Source of the DNA: Pseudomonadota bacterium
GTDB taxonomy: Bacteria; Pseudomonadota; Gammaproteobacteria; Burkholderiales; Burkholderiaceae_C
Direction of reading: 5' to 3'
NCBI GenBank assembly: GCA_031119395.1
Contig: JAVHYA010000004.1
Coordinates: 62,001-126,000, forward strand
Length of the DNA: 64,000 bases
Part shown: in pieces, positions 47,555 through 58,217 of the stretch
Position numbering within the stretch: position 1 is the stretch's first letter
Layout: each line of letters begins with the position of its first letter
Program-made: the position numbers and the translations under genes
The notes under the pieces: generated by a model
What the model was told of the DNA's origin: nothing
The model's database searches: none
Seen by the model: only the letters and a program-made list of their open reading frames with translations

Positions 47555-48586
47555 TCATTTCGGCGCATCCGTGTGCGGCTCTCCGATCGCTGCGCGCACA
47601 TCGTCCAGCATGCGGCGACCGAAGTAGAGCTGGCCTGCCATCGACCAGTGGTTGTCGTTGGGCCAGTACAGATCTTGGACGTCCCGGCGTGCGAGCTGCG
47701 CCGGGGTGAACAGGTCCGGCCCGATGCGCAGTGCCTGCGCACGCGCCAGGAAAGCCGTGTTGCGGTGGGTGTCGAGGTAGACGGTGGTCTTGTTGGGGAT
47801 CACCATCCACCGCACTTTCAGCGGCTGGGCCCGGTCGGAGAAGCGCGCCATGAAATCGGCGTCGGCGGCGGTCAGCTCGGGCGTGGTGCGCTCGATCTCC
47901 AGGAACAGGCTCTTGTCGCAGATGCGGCTGCTGAACTGCCGGCAGCCGTCCTGGACCGGACTGGAGAACACGGTGCTGCCCCAGCGTCCGGCTTCGAAGG
48001 TCACCAGGCCGTTGGTCTTCAGCGCCTCCCGCGTGTGCAGGTAGGTGACCAGTCCGCTGGTGAGCTTCGCACCGGTGTTGAGGGCGAAGCCCGCCGGGGG
48101 ATGCGACGGGTTGGTGGTCGGCGTGGGGCTGGGGGCGAACGGCTGCCGGCCCATGGGCTTGCAGCTGCGCATGGCTTCCAGGCGTTCGGGCAGCAGGAAC
48201 TCGATGCTCTCGATGAGCACCAGCCGGCCGCGAAAACCGGCGCTCTGGAGCCAGGCGCCGATGTCGCCGCAGGGCGTCGGCACCTTGTCCCAATGGACGG
48301 TCGCGACCTTGTAGCCCGCGGCGACCAGTTCGGTCTGCCAGGCAAAGTAGTGGCTGAAGCTGTCGCCGATCACGAACACGTCGGCCTGATCGATGGGGGC
48401 CTGGCGGATCAGCGAGAAGTCGATCGGCGGCGGCACGCGCAGCGGCTCGAAGTGGTATTCCGACACCTGGCCGATGCGCGTCAGCGCGCCCACGGGAATC
48501 CGGGTGAAGAGCGTGACGATCATCATCGCCACGATCACGGCGAAGCCCGCCGCAAAGATGCTCAACCAGAGCTTTGCCGGACGCAT
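47555..48586 (-). CDS. SGNH/AlgX-AlgJ-like protein, paralogue 2
   Basis: ADVFVIGDSFSHYFAWQTELVAAGYKV ... WPNDNHWSMAGQ. Confidence 0.7.
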   Translation of the reverse strand: MRPAKLWLSIFAAGFAVIVAMMIVTLFTRIPVGALTRIGQVSEYHFEPLRVPPPIDFSLIRQAPIDQADVFVIGDSFSHYFAWQTELVAAGYKVATVHWDKVPTPCGDIGAWLQSAGFRGRLVLIESIEFLLPERLEAMRSCKPMGRQPFAPSPTPTTNPSHPPAGFALNTGAKLTSGLVTYLHTREALKTNGLVTFEAGRWGSTVFSSPVQDGCRQFSSRICDKSLFLEIERTTPELTAADADFMARFSDRAQPLKVRWMVIPNKTTVYLDTHRNTAFLARAQALRIGPDLFTPAQLARRDVQDLYWPNDNHWSMAGQLYFGRRMLDDVRAAIGEPHTDAPK

Positions 48587-48811
48587 GTCGGGGTTCAGCA
48601 GCGGCAGCCGGCCTGCCGCACGGCGACACGGCTCGCGAAAGAGGGGAAGGCGGGGCGCTTCGGGCCAGCCTTGCAACCGGCAAGCGAAGCGATGCCATCA
48701 GGGCGCCCGAGGCGCTGGCTTCGCCAGGCCTCGGGGCGCGCTCCCGCCCTCCATGCCGAAGGCGCCAGAGAGCGGGAAGCCGCGAAGCGGCTTGGGCGGT
48801 GCATTTCCATC

Positions 48812-50302
48812 TCAGAACTGGAAGTACAGGAAGGGGCTGTACGTGCCGAGCTTGGAAATCGAGAGGCCCAGGAGCACCACGCAGAACAGGGCGATGACGA
48901 CGGTGGCGACCCGGGACAGCTGGGGCCGCTGCGCCAGGCGCTGCACCTGGGGCACCCAGCGCTGGAGCGTGATCGTGGGCGGAAGCGCCAGGCAGATGAA
49001 CAGGCCCACCAGCAGCGTTTGGAAGAACTCCGGCTTGCGGTAGGGGATGTTGAATTCGGTGAACGCCGACAGCGCCATGCCGTTGAGGCCCAGCATGCCC
49101 TTGTACAGGTGCATGGCGGTGGTCATGCTGTCGGCGCGGAACACGACCCAGGCCACCATCACGCACAGGAAGGTGAGCAGCCAGCGCAGCGGCATGCTCC
49201 ATCGGCTCGGGGGACGGCCCTTGCGCACCTTGGCGTTCCACAGGTGGTTGACGACGAGGAAGGCGCCGTGCAGCGCGCCCCAGATCACGAAGGTCCAGGC
49301 CGCGCCATGCCACAGGCCGCCCAGCAGCATCGTGAGGAAGAGGTTGAGATAGCGGCGCGCCTCGCCCAGGCGGTTGCCGCCCAGCGGGATGTAGAGGTAG
49401 TCGCGCAGGAAGGTCGACAGCGAGATGTGCCAGCGCCGCCAGAAGTCGATGATGCTGGTCGACTTGTACGGCGAGTTGAAGTTCAGCGGCAGGTGCACGC
49501 CCAGGCACAGCGACAGGCCGACGGCCATGTCGGAGTACCCCGAGAAGTCGAAGTAGATCTGCAGCGTGTACGCGAGCACGCCGAACCACGAGCTGCCGAA
49601 GCCGGGCACGGTGCCGCCCTGCACGCCGTGGAACACCATGTCGGCGTACTGGCCCATCTTGTCGGCGATCAGCAGCTTCTTGGCCAGGCCGAAGGTGAAG
49701 ATGGCCAGGCCAAGCGCGAACTTGTTGGTGTCGATGCGGTAGGTCGCCGGGTTGGCGAACTGCGGCATCATCTGCGCGTGGTGCAGCACCGGCCCCGCGA
49801 TCAGGTGCGGGAAGTAGGTGACGAAGAGCACGTAATGAACGAAGCTGCGCTCGCGCACCTTGCCCTGCCAGCAGTCGACCAGGAAGGCGATCTGCGTGAA
49901 GGTGTAGAACGAAATGCCGATGGGCAGGGCCACGTGCAGCAGGGGCAGGGGCGCGATGCCCGCCGCGACCAACCCGTCGTTGATGTTCGCCACGAAGAAA
50001 TCGGCGTACTTGAAGATCCCCAGCACGACCAGGTTGACGGTCAGCGCGATGACCAGCATCCGCTTGCGGCCTGCGTCTGAGCGCTCCGGCTGCGGCGTGA
50101 GCCGCAGGCCGAACCAGTAGTTGATGCAGATCGAGCCGATCAGCAGGGGCAGCGCCTTGACGCTCCACCAGCCGTAGAAGAACAGGGATGCGAGGGCGAG
50201 GAAGCCGGCCGCCGCCCGCGTGTTGCGCCATCCGATCAGGAAGAAACCGATCACGACGATCGGAAAGTAGACGAAGATGAACGCGTAGGAGTTGAACAGC
50301 AT
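48812..50302 (-). CDS. MBOAT family O-acyltransferase (AlgI-like)
   Basis: MLFNSYAFIFVYFPIVVIGFFLIG ... FDFSGYSDMAVGLSLCLGVHLPLNFNSPYKSTSIIDFWRRWHISLSTFLRDYLYIPLGGNR ... GGLWHGAAWTFVIWG. Confidence 0.95.
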   Translation of the reverse strand: MLFNSYAFIFVYFPIVVIGFFLIGWRNTRAAAGFLALASLFFYGWWSVKALPLLIGSICINYWFGLRLTPQPERSDAGRKRMLVIALTVNLVVLGIFKYADFFVANINDGLVAAGIAPLPLLHVALPIGISFYTFTQIAFLVDCWQGKVRERSFVHYVLFVTYFPHLIAGPVLHHAQMMPQFANPATYRIDTNKFALGLAIFTFGLAKKLLIADKMGQYADMVFHGVQGGTVPGFGSSWFGVLAYTLQIYFDFSGYSDMAVGLSLCLGVHLPLNFNSPYKSTSIIDFWRRWHISLSTFLRDYLYIPLGGNRLGEARRYLNLFLTMLLGGLWHGAAWTFVIWGALHGAFLVVNHLWNAKVRKGRPPSRWSMPLRWLLTFLCVMVAWVVFRADSMTTAMHLYKGMLGLNGMALSAFTEFNIPYRKPEFFQTLLVGLFICLALPPTITLQRWVPQVQRLAQRPQLSRVATVVIALFCVVLLGLSISKLGTYSPFLYFQF

Positions 50303-50399
50303 CTTGGGAAGCGCGAGTCGCGGGATCTGCGTGCCTGCGCTGTCTTCTTGTTGGCGGGGTCCGCCCGGAGGTGGCGGTGCGCGTGCGGCGAACGCGCGA

Positions 50400-51002
50400 T
50401 TATCGCAAGGCGGCGCCCAACCACCTGTCCCAAAGACTCCGCACCTGCGCGGCGAGTTCCTCGACGGTGATGCCGTCGTTGAACAGCACGGCGTCGGCGG
50501 CGGCGCGACGCGCGGCGCGCGTGGCCTGCTGCGCGATGACGGCCTGCACCGCCTCGTCGCTCCATCCGGAGCGAGCCATCACCCGCTCGCGTTGTGCCTG
50601 CGTGCTGGCGTCGACGACCAGTACCTTGTCCACCATGCGCCGCCAGCGCCCGGATTCGACCAGCAGCGGCACATCGAAGACGACGGCCGGACCCTGGGCG
50701 GCCCGGGCCTGGCGCTCGCACTCCGCACCGATGAGTGGATGAAGGATGCCTTCGAGCACACGCTTGGCGGCGGCGTCGGCGAAGACCCGCTCGCGCATGC
50801 GGGCGCGATCGAGGGCCCCGGTCGCGTCGGCCATGTCGGTTCCGAAGGCCTGGACCAGCGCCGGCATGGCCGGACCGCCGGCCACGGTGAGCGAGCGGGC
50901 GATGGCGTCGGTGTCGACGATGACGGCGCCCAGCGCCTGCAACAGGGCCGAGACGGTGCTCTTTCCGCTCCCGATGCCTCCGGTCAGGCCGATGCGCCGC
51001 AT
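50400..51002 (-). CDS. coaE: Dephospho-CoA kinase
   Basis: MRRIGLTGGIGSGKSTVSALLQALGAVIVDTDAIAR. Confidence 0.97.
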   Translation of the reverse strand: MRRIGLTGGIGSGKSTVSALLQALGAVIVDTDAIARSLTVAGGPAMPALVQAFGTDMADATGALDRARMRERVFADAAAKRVLEGILHPLIGAECERQARAAQGPAVVFDVPLLVESGRWRRMVDKVLVVDASTQAQRERVMARSGWSDEAVQAVIAQQATRAARRAAADAVLFNDGITVEELAAQVRSLWDRWLGAALR

Positions 51003-51014
51003 GTCTGTCCTGCC

Positions 51015-51980
51015 TCAGCGGGCCAGGGCGCCGAACGGAAAGGCGAAGGGCGCCAGCACCCGCACGGTGTCGGGGCCGATGGCCAGGCAGAGCAGGCCGG
51101 CGCCGGCGAGGAAGGGGCCGAAGGAGATCGGGATGTCCTTGTGGGCGAGCCGGCCGGCCACGAGCAGCAGGCCGCCCAGCACGGCGCCCACCAGCGAGGA
51201 GACCAGGACGATCGCGATCAGGTAATCCGCACCCAGCCAGGCGCCCAGTGCTGCCAGCAGCTTGAAATCGCCGAATCCCATGCCTTCCTTGCCGGTCGCC
51301 AGCCGGTAGAGGTGGAAGATCAGCCACAGGCTGAGGTAGCCCGCCACTGCGCCCCACACCGCGCTGGCCAGCGGGACGCCCGTGAGGCCGCTGGCCGAGG
51401 CGACCAGGCCGAGCCAGAGGAGCAGGTAATTGAGCGAATCGGGCAGCAACTGCGTGTCGAGGTCGATCATGAACTGGCACACGAGCAGTGCGCAGAACGC
51501 GGCCCATGCGGCACCGGTGACCGTGAGGCCGAAGCGCCACGCACAGAGGGCGAAGAGGGCGCCGGTCGCGAGTTCGACGGCCGGGTAGCGCCAGCCGATC
51601 GGCGTGCCGCAGGCCGAGCATCGGGCGCGCAGCACCAGGAAGCTCAGGACCGGGATGTTCTCGTACCAGCGGATGCGATGGCCGCAGTGCCCGCAGCGCG
51701 ATGCCGGCCGCGCCAGGCCCAGCGGCGGCAGCGCATCGACCTGCTTGAGCGCCTCGTCGGCATGGGCGACCAGGGGCGCGGGCGCGATGGACGCCGTGCC
51801 GAACACCAGCTGCCAGAGGCTCGGCGCCTGCTGGCTCGACGAGAGGTTGGCCACCGCATCGGTGAGCCAGCCCCGGTAGAGCATCTTCGGCAGGCGGTGG
51901 ATGACGACGTTGAGGAAGCTGCCGATGAGCAGGCCCAGGACGCCGCCGACGGCGGCGTCGAGCAGCACCGTGTCCCGCAT
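51015..51980 (-). CDS. pilD: Prepilin peptidase / N-methyltransferase
   Basis: LIGSFLNVVIHRLP, CGHCGHRIRWYENIPVLSFLVLRARCSACGTPIGWRYPAVE, GFGDFKLLAALGAWLG. Confidence 0.95.
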   Translation of the reverse strand: MRDTVLLDAAVGGVLGLLIGSFLNVVIHRLPKMLYRGWLTDAVANLSSSQQAPSLWQLVFGTASIAPAPLVAHADEALKQVDALPPLGLARPASRCGHCGHRIRWYENIPVLSFLVLRARCSACGTPIGWRYPAVELATGALFALCAWRFGLTVTGAAWAAFCALLVCQFMIDLDTQLLPDSLNYLLLWLGLVASASGLTGVPLASAVWGAVAGYLSLWLIFHLYRLATGKEGMGFGDFKLLAALGAWLGADYLIAIVLVSSLVGAVLGGLLLVAGRLAHKDIPISFGPFLAGAGLLCLAIGPDTVRVLAPFAFPFGALAR

Positions 51981-53212
51981 CAGACGACTTGGCCGAGCTT
52001 GAAGATGGGCAGGTACATCGAGACGACGATGCCGCCGATGATGGTGCCGAGGATGACGATGATGATGGGTTCCATCAGGCTCGACAGGCCGGCCACCATG
52101 TCGTCGACTTCGGATTCGTAGAAGTCGGCGGCCTTGCCCAGCATGTGGTCGATCGAGCCGGATTCCTCGCCAATGGCCGTCATCTGCAGCACCATCGAGG
52201 GAAAGAGGTTGGCGTTGGTCATGGCCGTGGTCAGGCTGGTGCCGGTCGACACCTCCTGCTGGATCTTGACCGTCGCGTCGCCGTACACCGTGTTGCCCGA
52301 GGCACCGCCCACCGAGTCGAGGGCTTCGACCAGCGGCACGCCGGCGGCGAACATCGTGGAAAGGGTACGCGTCCAGCGCGCGACGCACGACTTGTCGATC
52401 AGCGCACCGAAGATCGGCAGCTTGAGCAGCAGCCGGTCCATGAAGCGCTGCACGCGCTCGTTGCGCTTCCAGGCCTGGATGAAGAAATAGAGTCCGCCAC
52501 CGATCACGCCGAAGATCAGCCACCAGTAGGAGACGAAGAATTCGCTCACCGCCATCACGAACAGCGTGGGCGCGGGCAGGTCGGCACCGAAGGAGGTGAA
52601 CACCTGCTTGAAGGCCGGGATCACGAAGATCATGATGATCGCCACGACCACGAAGGCCACCACGATCACGGCGGTGGGGTACATCAGGGCCGACTTGATC
52701 TTCGACTTGATCGCTTCCGTCTTCTCCATGTAGGTGGCAAGACGGTCCAGCAGGTCTTCCAGGATACCGGCCGCTTCGCCGGCCTCGACCAGGTTGCAGT
52801 ACAGGCTGTCGAAGTACTTGGGAAACTTGCGGAAGGCGGCCGAGAGCGAGGTCCCGGTCTCGACGTCGGTCCGGATGTCGTTGAGCAGCCGGGTGACGTT
52901 GGCGTTGGCGTTGCCGCGTCCGACGATGTCGAAGGCCTGCAGCAGCGGCACGCCGGCCTTCATCATGGTGGCGAGCTGCCGCGTGAAGATCGCGATGTCC
53001 TTGGGCTTGATGCTCTTGCCCGAGCGCATGCGGCGCTTCTTGATCTTCGTTGCCAGCACGCCCTGGCGGCGCAGGCTGGCCTGCACCTGGTTCTCGCCCG
53101 CGGCGCGCATCTCGCCGCGTACGACCTTGCCGTTGCGGTCCCGTCCTTCCCACTCGTAGACGGTTTCCTTGGCATTTCTGGTTTGGACGGCGGTTGCCAT
53201 GCGAATCTCCAA
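51980..53212 (-). CDS. pilC: Type IV pilus inner membrane protein PilC
   Basis: KPKDIAIFTRQLATMMKAGVPLLQAFDIVGRG; start 53212 or 53200. Confidence 0.95.
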   Translation of the reverse strand: MEIRMATAVQTRNAKETVYEWEGRDRNGKVVRGEMRAAGENQVQASLRRQGVLATKIKKRRMRSGKSIKPKDIAIFTRQLATMMKAGVPLLQAFDIVGRGNANANVTRLLNDIRTDVETGTSLSAAFRKFPKYFDSLYCNLVEAGEAAGILEDLLDRLATYMEKTEAIKSKIKSALMYPTAVIVVAFVVVAIIMIFVIPAFKQVFTSFGADLPAPTLFVMAVSEFFVSYWWLIFGVIGGGLYFFIQAWKRNERVQRFMDRLLLKLPIFGALIDKSCVARWTRTLSTMFAAGVPLVEALDSVGGASGNTVYGDATVKIQQEVSTGTSLTTAMTNANLFPSMVLQMTAIGEESGSIDHMLGKAADFYESEVDDMVAGLSSLMEPIIIVILGTIIGGIVVSMYLPIFKLGQVV

Positions 53213-53219
53213 TGTCGCG

Positions 53220-54953
53220 TCACTCGTTGGTGACGCCGACCACTTCCTCGAGCGAAGTCAGCCCCTGCATGACCTTCTGCAGTCCCGAGCGGCGCAGGGA
53301 GCGCACGCCTTCGCGTTCCGCCTGGGCGGCGATGTCCAGCGCGCTGCCGTCGCGCAGGATGATCTTCTGGATCTCCTCGCTGATCGGCATCACCTGGTAG
53401 ATGCCGACCCGGCCCTTGTAGCCGCCGCTGCACGCGGAACAGCCCACCGGCTTGTAGGGCTTCCAGGAACCGTCGAGCTCGGCCTCCTTGAATCCGGCGT
53501 CGAGCAGCGCCTGCCGCGGGATCTCGGGGGCTGGCGCCTTGCAGGTGACGCACAGGCGTCGTGCGAGGCGCTGCGCGGTGATCAGGATCACGCTGGACGC
53601 GATGTTGAAGGGCGCGATGCCCATATTGCGCATGCGCGTGAGCGTGGTCGGCGCGTCGTTGGTGTGCAGCGTCGACAGCACGAGGTGGCCCGTCTGCGCC
53701 GCCTTGATGGAGATGTCGGCGGTCTCGAGGTCGCGGATTTCGCCGACCATGATGATGTCCGGATCCTGCCGCAGGAAGGCGCGCAGCGCTGCAGCGAAGG
53801 TGAGCCCGGCGCGTTCGTTGACGTTGACCTGGTTGACGCCGGGCAGGTTGATTTCCGACGGGTCCTCGGCCGTGGCGATGTTGACGCCCGGCTTGTTGAG
53901 CAGGTTGAGGCAGGTGTACAGGGACACCGTCTTGCCCGAGCCGGTGGGGCCGGTGACCAGGATCATGCCGTACGGCCGGCCGATGGCATCCATCAGGCGC
54001 TGCTTCTCCTCGGGGTCGTAGCCGAGTGCGTCGATGCCCAGGCGGGCGCTGCTCGGGTCGAGGATACGGATCACGATCTTCTCGCCGAACAGGGTCGGCA
54101 AGGTGCTCACCCGGAAGTCGATGACCCGGTCGGGCCCGACCTTGAGCTTCATGCGGCCGTCCTGCGGCACGCGCTTCTCGGAGATGTCCAGCTTCGAGAT
54201 GACCTTGATGCGGGAGGACAGCTTGTCCTTGATCACGACCGGCGGACTCGCGACCTCGCGCAGTTCCCCGTCGACGCGAAAGCGCACGCGGTAGTTGTGC
54301 TCGTAGGGCTCGAAGTGGATGTCCGAGGCGCGCATGCTGAACGCGTCCAGCAGCATCTTGTGCAGGAAGCGCACCACGGGCGCGTCCTCGACCTCCGCGG
54401 CGGCCTGGTCCGGCGCATCCGAGGCCTCGGTCGATGCCTCGTCGAACTCGAACTCGCCGCCAATGATGTTGTCGATGGTCTCGGCCGCGCTGACCGCCGC
54501 TGCCTCGACCATGCGCGACAACTTGTCGTACTCGGCGATGACCCAGTCCACGCCCATCTGCGAGGCGAACTTGATCTTTTCGACCGCCTGCTGATCCGAG
54601 GGGTCGGCCGTGGCGACGATGAGGCGGTTGTTGCGCTTGCCGAGGACGACGATGCGGTAGGACTGGCAGAGCTTGCTGTCCAGCAGATCCTTGGGCAGCC
54701 GCTGCGGGTCGATGGCGTCGAGGTCCAGCAGCGGGGCGCCGAAAGCACTCGACAAGGTGTGCGCGAGATCGGACGCCGAAACCGCACCGCTACCGGTCAG
54801 TTCGGCAATGAAGCTGCTGCGCGACGTGCGCGACTTCTGGTAGATCTCTTCGGCCGCCTTGGCCTGCAGCTTGCCCGCCGAAATCAGTGCACGGGCCAGC
54901 CCCGGCAGGGCGACGGAAGCACTTTCTTTGGCAAGGGGGTCGGCAGCAGCCAT
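53220..54953 (-). CDS. pilB: Type IV pilus assembly ATPase PilB
   Basis: MILVTGPTGSGKTVSLYTCLNLLNKPGVNIATAEDPSEINLPGVNQVNV, VGEIRDLETADISIKAAQTGHLVLSTLHTNDA. Confidence 0.97.
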   Translation of the reverse strand: MAAADPLAKESASVALPGLARALISAGKLQAKAAEEIYQKSRTSRSSFIAELTGSGAVSASDLAHTLSSAFGAPLLDLDAIDPQRLPKDLLDSKLCQSYRIVVLGKRNNRLIVATADPSDQQAVEKIKFASQMGVDWVIAEYDKLSRMVEAAAVSAAETIDNIIGGEFEFDEASTEASDAPDQAAAEVEDAPVVRFLHKMLLDAFSMRASDIHFEPYEHNYRVRFRVDGELREVASPPVVIKDKLSSRIKVISKLDISEKRVPQDGRMKLKVGPDRVIDFRVSTLPTLFGEKIVIRILDPSSARLGIDALGYDPEEKQRLMDAIGRPYGMILVTGPTGSGKTVSLYTCLNLLNKPGVNIATAEDPSEINLPGVNQVNVNERAGLTFAAALRAFLRQDPDIIMVGEIRDLETADISIKAAQTGHLVLSTLHTNDAPTTLTRMRNMGIAPFNIASSVILITAQRLARRLCVTCKAPAPEIPRQALLDAGFKEAELDGSWKPYKPVGCSACSGGYKGRVGIYQVMPISEEIQKIILRDGSALDIAAQAEREGVRSLRRSGLQKVMQGLTSLEEVVGVTNE

Positions 54954-55069
54954 TCAGCAGATGTAACGGACGTGAAAAATTGATTCACGATCATCGCTGA
55001 TCGACCTGGTGCTGTAAATCGCAAGCCCGCAACAGTTCTGCGCAGCATTCCGCATTACATGACCAAGAC

Positions 55070-55146
55070 TGGTCGGGGTGAGAGGATTCGAACCTCCGGC
55101 CTCTACGTCCCGAACGTAGCGCTCTACCAGGCTAAGCTACACCCCG
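55070..55146 (-). tRNA. tRNA-Pro (anticodon CGG), CCA encoded
   Basis: Reverse complement CGGGGTGTAGCTTAGCCTGGTAGAGCGCTACGTTCGGGACGTAGAGGCCGGAGGTTCGAATCCTCTCACCCCGACCA. Confidence 0.97.
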
Positions 55147-55182
55147 ATGTGCCAGATTTGAAACTCGACCTTCGCTGGTGAC

Positions 55183-56169
55183 TTAGGCGCGGCGTTCAAG
55201 CAACTGAGCCGCCAATTGTAGCAAACCTTTGGTGAAGGAATTCGAGGGCAGCATCGCCAATGCGTCGATCGCGCGTTGCGCCTCGGCTGCCGCCGCCGCG
55301 CGCGTGGCGTCGAGCGCGCCGGTTTCCTTCACCACGGCGATGAGCTGGGGCAGCTGGCTGACATCGCCCTGCTGGATTGCACTGCGGATCAGGTCGGCCT
55401 GCTCGGGGCGGCCGCGCTGCATGGCAAGGATGAGGGGCAGGGTGGTCTTGCCTTCACGCAGGTCGTCGCCCACGTTCTTGCCCGTTTCGGCGGCATCGCC
55501 CGCATAGTCGAGCACGTCGTCGACGACCTGGAAGGCCGTCCCGAGCGCCTGCCCGTAGCGGGCGCAGGCCGCCTCCACGTCGGCCGGGGCGCCCGCCAGC
55601 ACGGCGGCGAGCTGGGTGCTCGCCTCGAACAGCTTGGCGGTCTTGGATCGGATGACATGCAGGTAGGCGGTCTCGTCCAGCGACGCGTCTCCCATGTTCA
55701 TCAGCTGGAGCACTTCGCCTTCGGCGATCACGTTGGTCGCGTCGGCCAGGATTTCCATCACGCGCATGTCGCGCGAGTCCAGCATCATCTGGAACGCGCG
55801 CGAGTACAGGAAGTCGCCGACCAGCACGCTTGCGGCATTGCCGAAGGACTCGTTGGCCGTGGGCCGCCCGCGCCGCATCGTGGACTCGTCGACGACATCG
55901 TCGTGCAGCAGGGTGGCGGTGTGGATGAACTCCACCACGGCCGCCAGGTTGAAGCGCTGCGGGCCGGTGTAGCCCAGGGCGCCGCACATCAGAAGAAGCA
56001 GCGCCGGCCGCAGGCGCTTGCCGCCCGCGGCAATGATGTACCTGGACACTTGGCTCACCAGCGGCACGCCGGTGTCCAGCCGTGCAGAGATGACCTTGTC
56101 CACCTCGGCCATGTCGCCGGCGATGAGGTCCAGGGCGGCGGAGCTGGCGGAGGAGGTAGGGGCGGACAA
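55183..56169 (-). CDS. ispB: Polyprenyl (octaprenyl-type) diphosphate synthase
   Basis: GGKRLRPALLLL, LLHDDVVDESTMRRGRPTANESFGN, FQVVDDVLDYAGDA. Confidence 0.95.
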   Translation of the reverse strand: MSAPTSSASSAALDLIAGDMAEVDKVISARLDTGVPLVSQVSRYIIAAGGKRLRPALLLLMCGALGYTGPQRFNLAAVVEFIHTATLLHDDVVDESTMRRGRPTANESFGNAASVLVGDFLYSRAFQMMLDSRDMRVMEILADATNVIAEGEVLQLMNMGDASLDETAYLHVIRSKTAKLFEASTQLAAVLAGAPADVEAACARYGQALGTAFQVVDDVLDYAGDAAETGKNVGDDLREGKTTLPLILAMQRGRPEQADLIRSAIQQGDVSQLPQLIAVVKETGALDATRAAAAAEAQRAIDALAMLPSNSFTKGLLQLAAQLLERRA

Positions 56170-56294
56170 GGGCGGCGGCGCCGGGGGCGCGAGGGGTTCG
56201 GGGAAAGGCGCGGATTATAGGGAGCGCTCCGGGGCGGATCGGCGACCCGGGCGCCCGGCTGGCGAAGAGTTCAGCCGCATGGTATAGTGGAAGG

Positions 56295-56344
56295 CTTCGC
56301 AGAATTCGCTGCGGAGCCATCTTCCGGGAACCACGTTCCCGGAA
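56295..56344 (+). promoter_or_regulatory. rplU 5' leader with two tandem stem-loops
   Basis: CTTCGCAG-AATTCG-CTGCGGAG (56295-56316) and TTCCGGGAA-CCACG-TTCCCGGAA (56322-56344), just downstream of TATAGT at 56283-56288. Confidence 0.6.
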
Positions 56345-56361
56345 TACCAAGAAGGGTCCCT

Positions 56362-56673
56362 ATGTACGCGGTCATAAAAACCGGTGGCAAGCAGTATCGC
56401 GTTGCTTCCGGCGAAAAAATTAAAGTAGAACAGATTGCTGCGGACGTTGGCCAGGAAATCGTGATCGACCAGGTTCTGGCCGTCGGCAACGGCGCTGAAA
56501 TCAAGGTCGGCACCCCCCTGGTGTCCGGCGCAACCGTCACGGCCACGGTCGTGGCGCACGGCAAGCACGACAAGGTTCGCATCTTCAAGATGCGCCGTCG
56601 CAAGCACTATCAGAAACGTCAAGGCCATCGCCAGCAGTTCACCGAACTGCAGATCGGTGCGATCGCCGGCTAA
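56362..56673 (+). CDS. rplU: 50S ribosomal protein L21
   Basis: [30 protein letters not shown]. Confidence 0.98.
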   Translation: MYAVIKTGGKQYRVASGEKIKVEQIAADVGQEIVIDQVLAVGNGAEIKVGTPLVSGATVTATVVAHGKHDKVRIFKMRRRKHYQKRQGHRQQFTELQIGAIAG

Positions 56674-56687
56674 CTGGAGCAGACACC

Positions 56688-56945
56688 ATGGCACAGAAAA
56701 AAGGCGGCGGCTCTACGCGAAACGGGCGCGATTCCAAGCCCAAGATGCTCGGCGTGAAGGCCTTCGGCGGCCAGGTCGTCAGCGCAGGTTCGATCATCGT
56801 GCGCCAGCGCGGCACCCGCATGCACGCCGGCGTGAACGTCGGTGTCGGCAAGGACCACACGCTGTTCGCGCTGGTCGATGGCCGCATCTCCTTCGGCACC
56901 AAGGGTGCGCTGAACAAGCACACGGTCAGCGTGACCCCGGTCTGA
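56688..56945 (+). CDS. rpmA: 50S ribosomal protein L27
   Basis: [29 protein letters not shown]. Confidence 0.98.
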   Translation: MAQKKGGGSTRNGRDSKPKMLGVKAFGGQVVSAGSIIVRQRGTRMHAGVNVGVGKDHTLFALVDGRISFGTKGALNKHTVSVTPV

Positions 56946-56972
56946 GCTTCCTCGGAAGTCCAGCCCACCTCC

Positions 56973-56996
56973 GAAGCCCCGCCCTGTCGGGGCTTC
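56973..56996 (+). terminator. Hairpin after rpmA
   Basis: GAAGCCCC-GCCCTGTC-GGGGCTTC; weak T tract. Confidence 0.55.
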
Positions 56997-57067
56997 GTCA
57001 TTTCCGGGTCCTGCGTCGCGCGACCCCTCCCTTCGCCCGAGCCGCGCCGGCAGCGCCGCGTTTGTAA

Positions 57068-58147
<1,080 letters not shown>

Positions 58148-58151
58148 TCGA

Positions 58152-58215
58152 TATTTGCTATCGAATCGATAGCTGCCTGCGCCCTATCCACGCCCTCCAC
58201 GCCCGTTTTCGGCCC
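58152..58215 (+). repeat. Dispersed repeat family 1, copy D
   Basis: tttgctatcgaatcgatagctgcctgcgccctatccacgccctccacgcccgttttcggccc. Confidence 0.75.
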
Positions 58216-58217
58216 GT

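Noticed and set aside
46466-50080. 1204-aa + strand ORF across zapD to MBOAT
   Set aside because: Antisense shadow ORF over three recognisable minus genes
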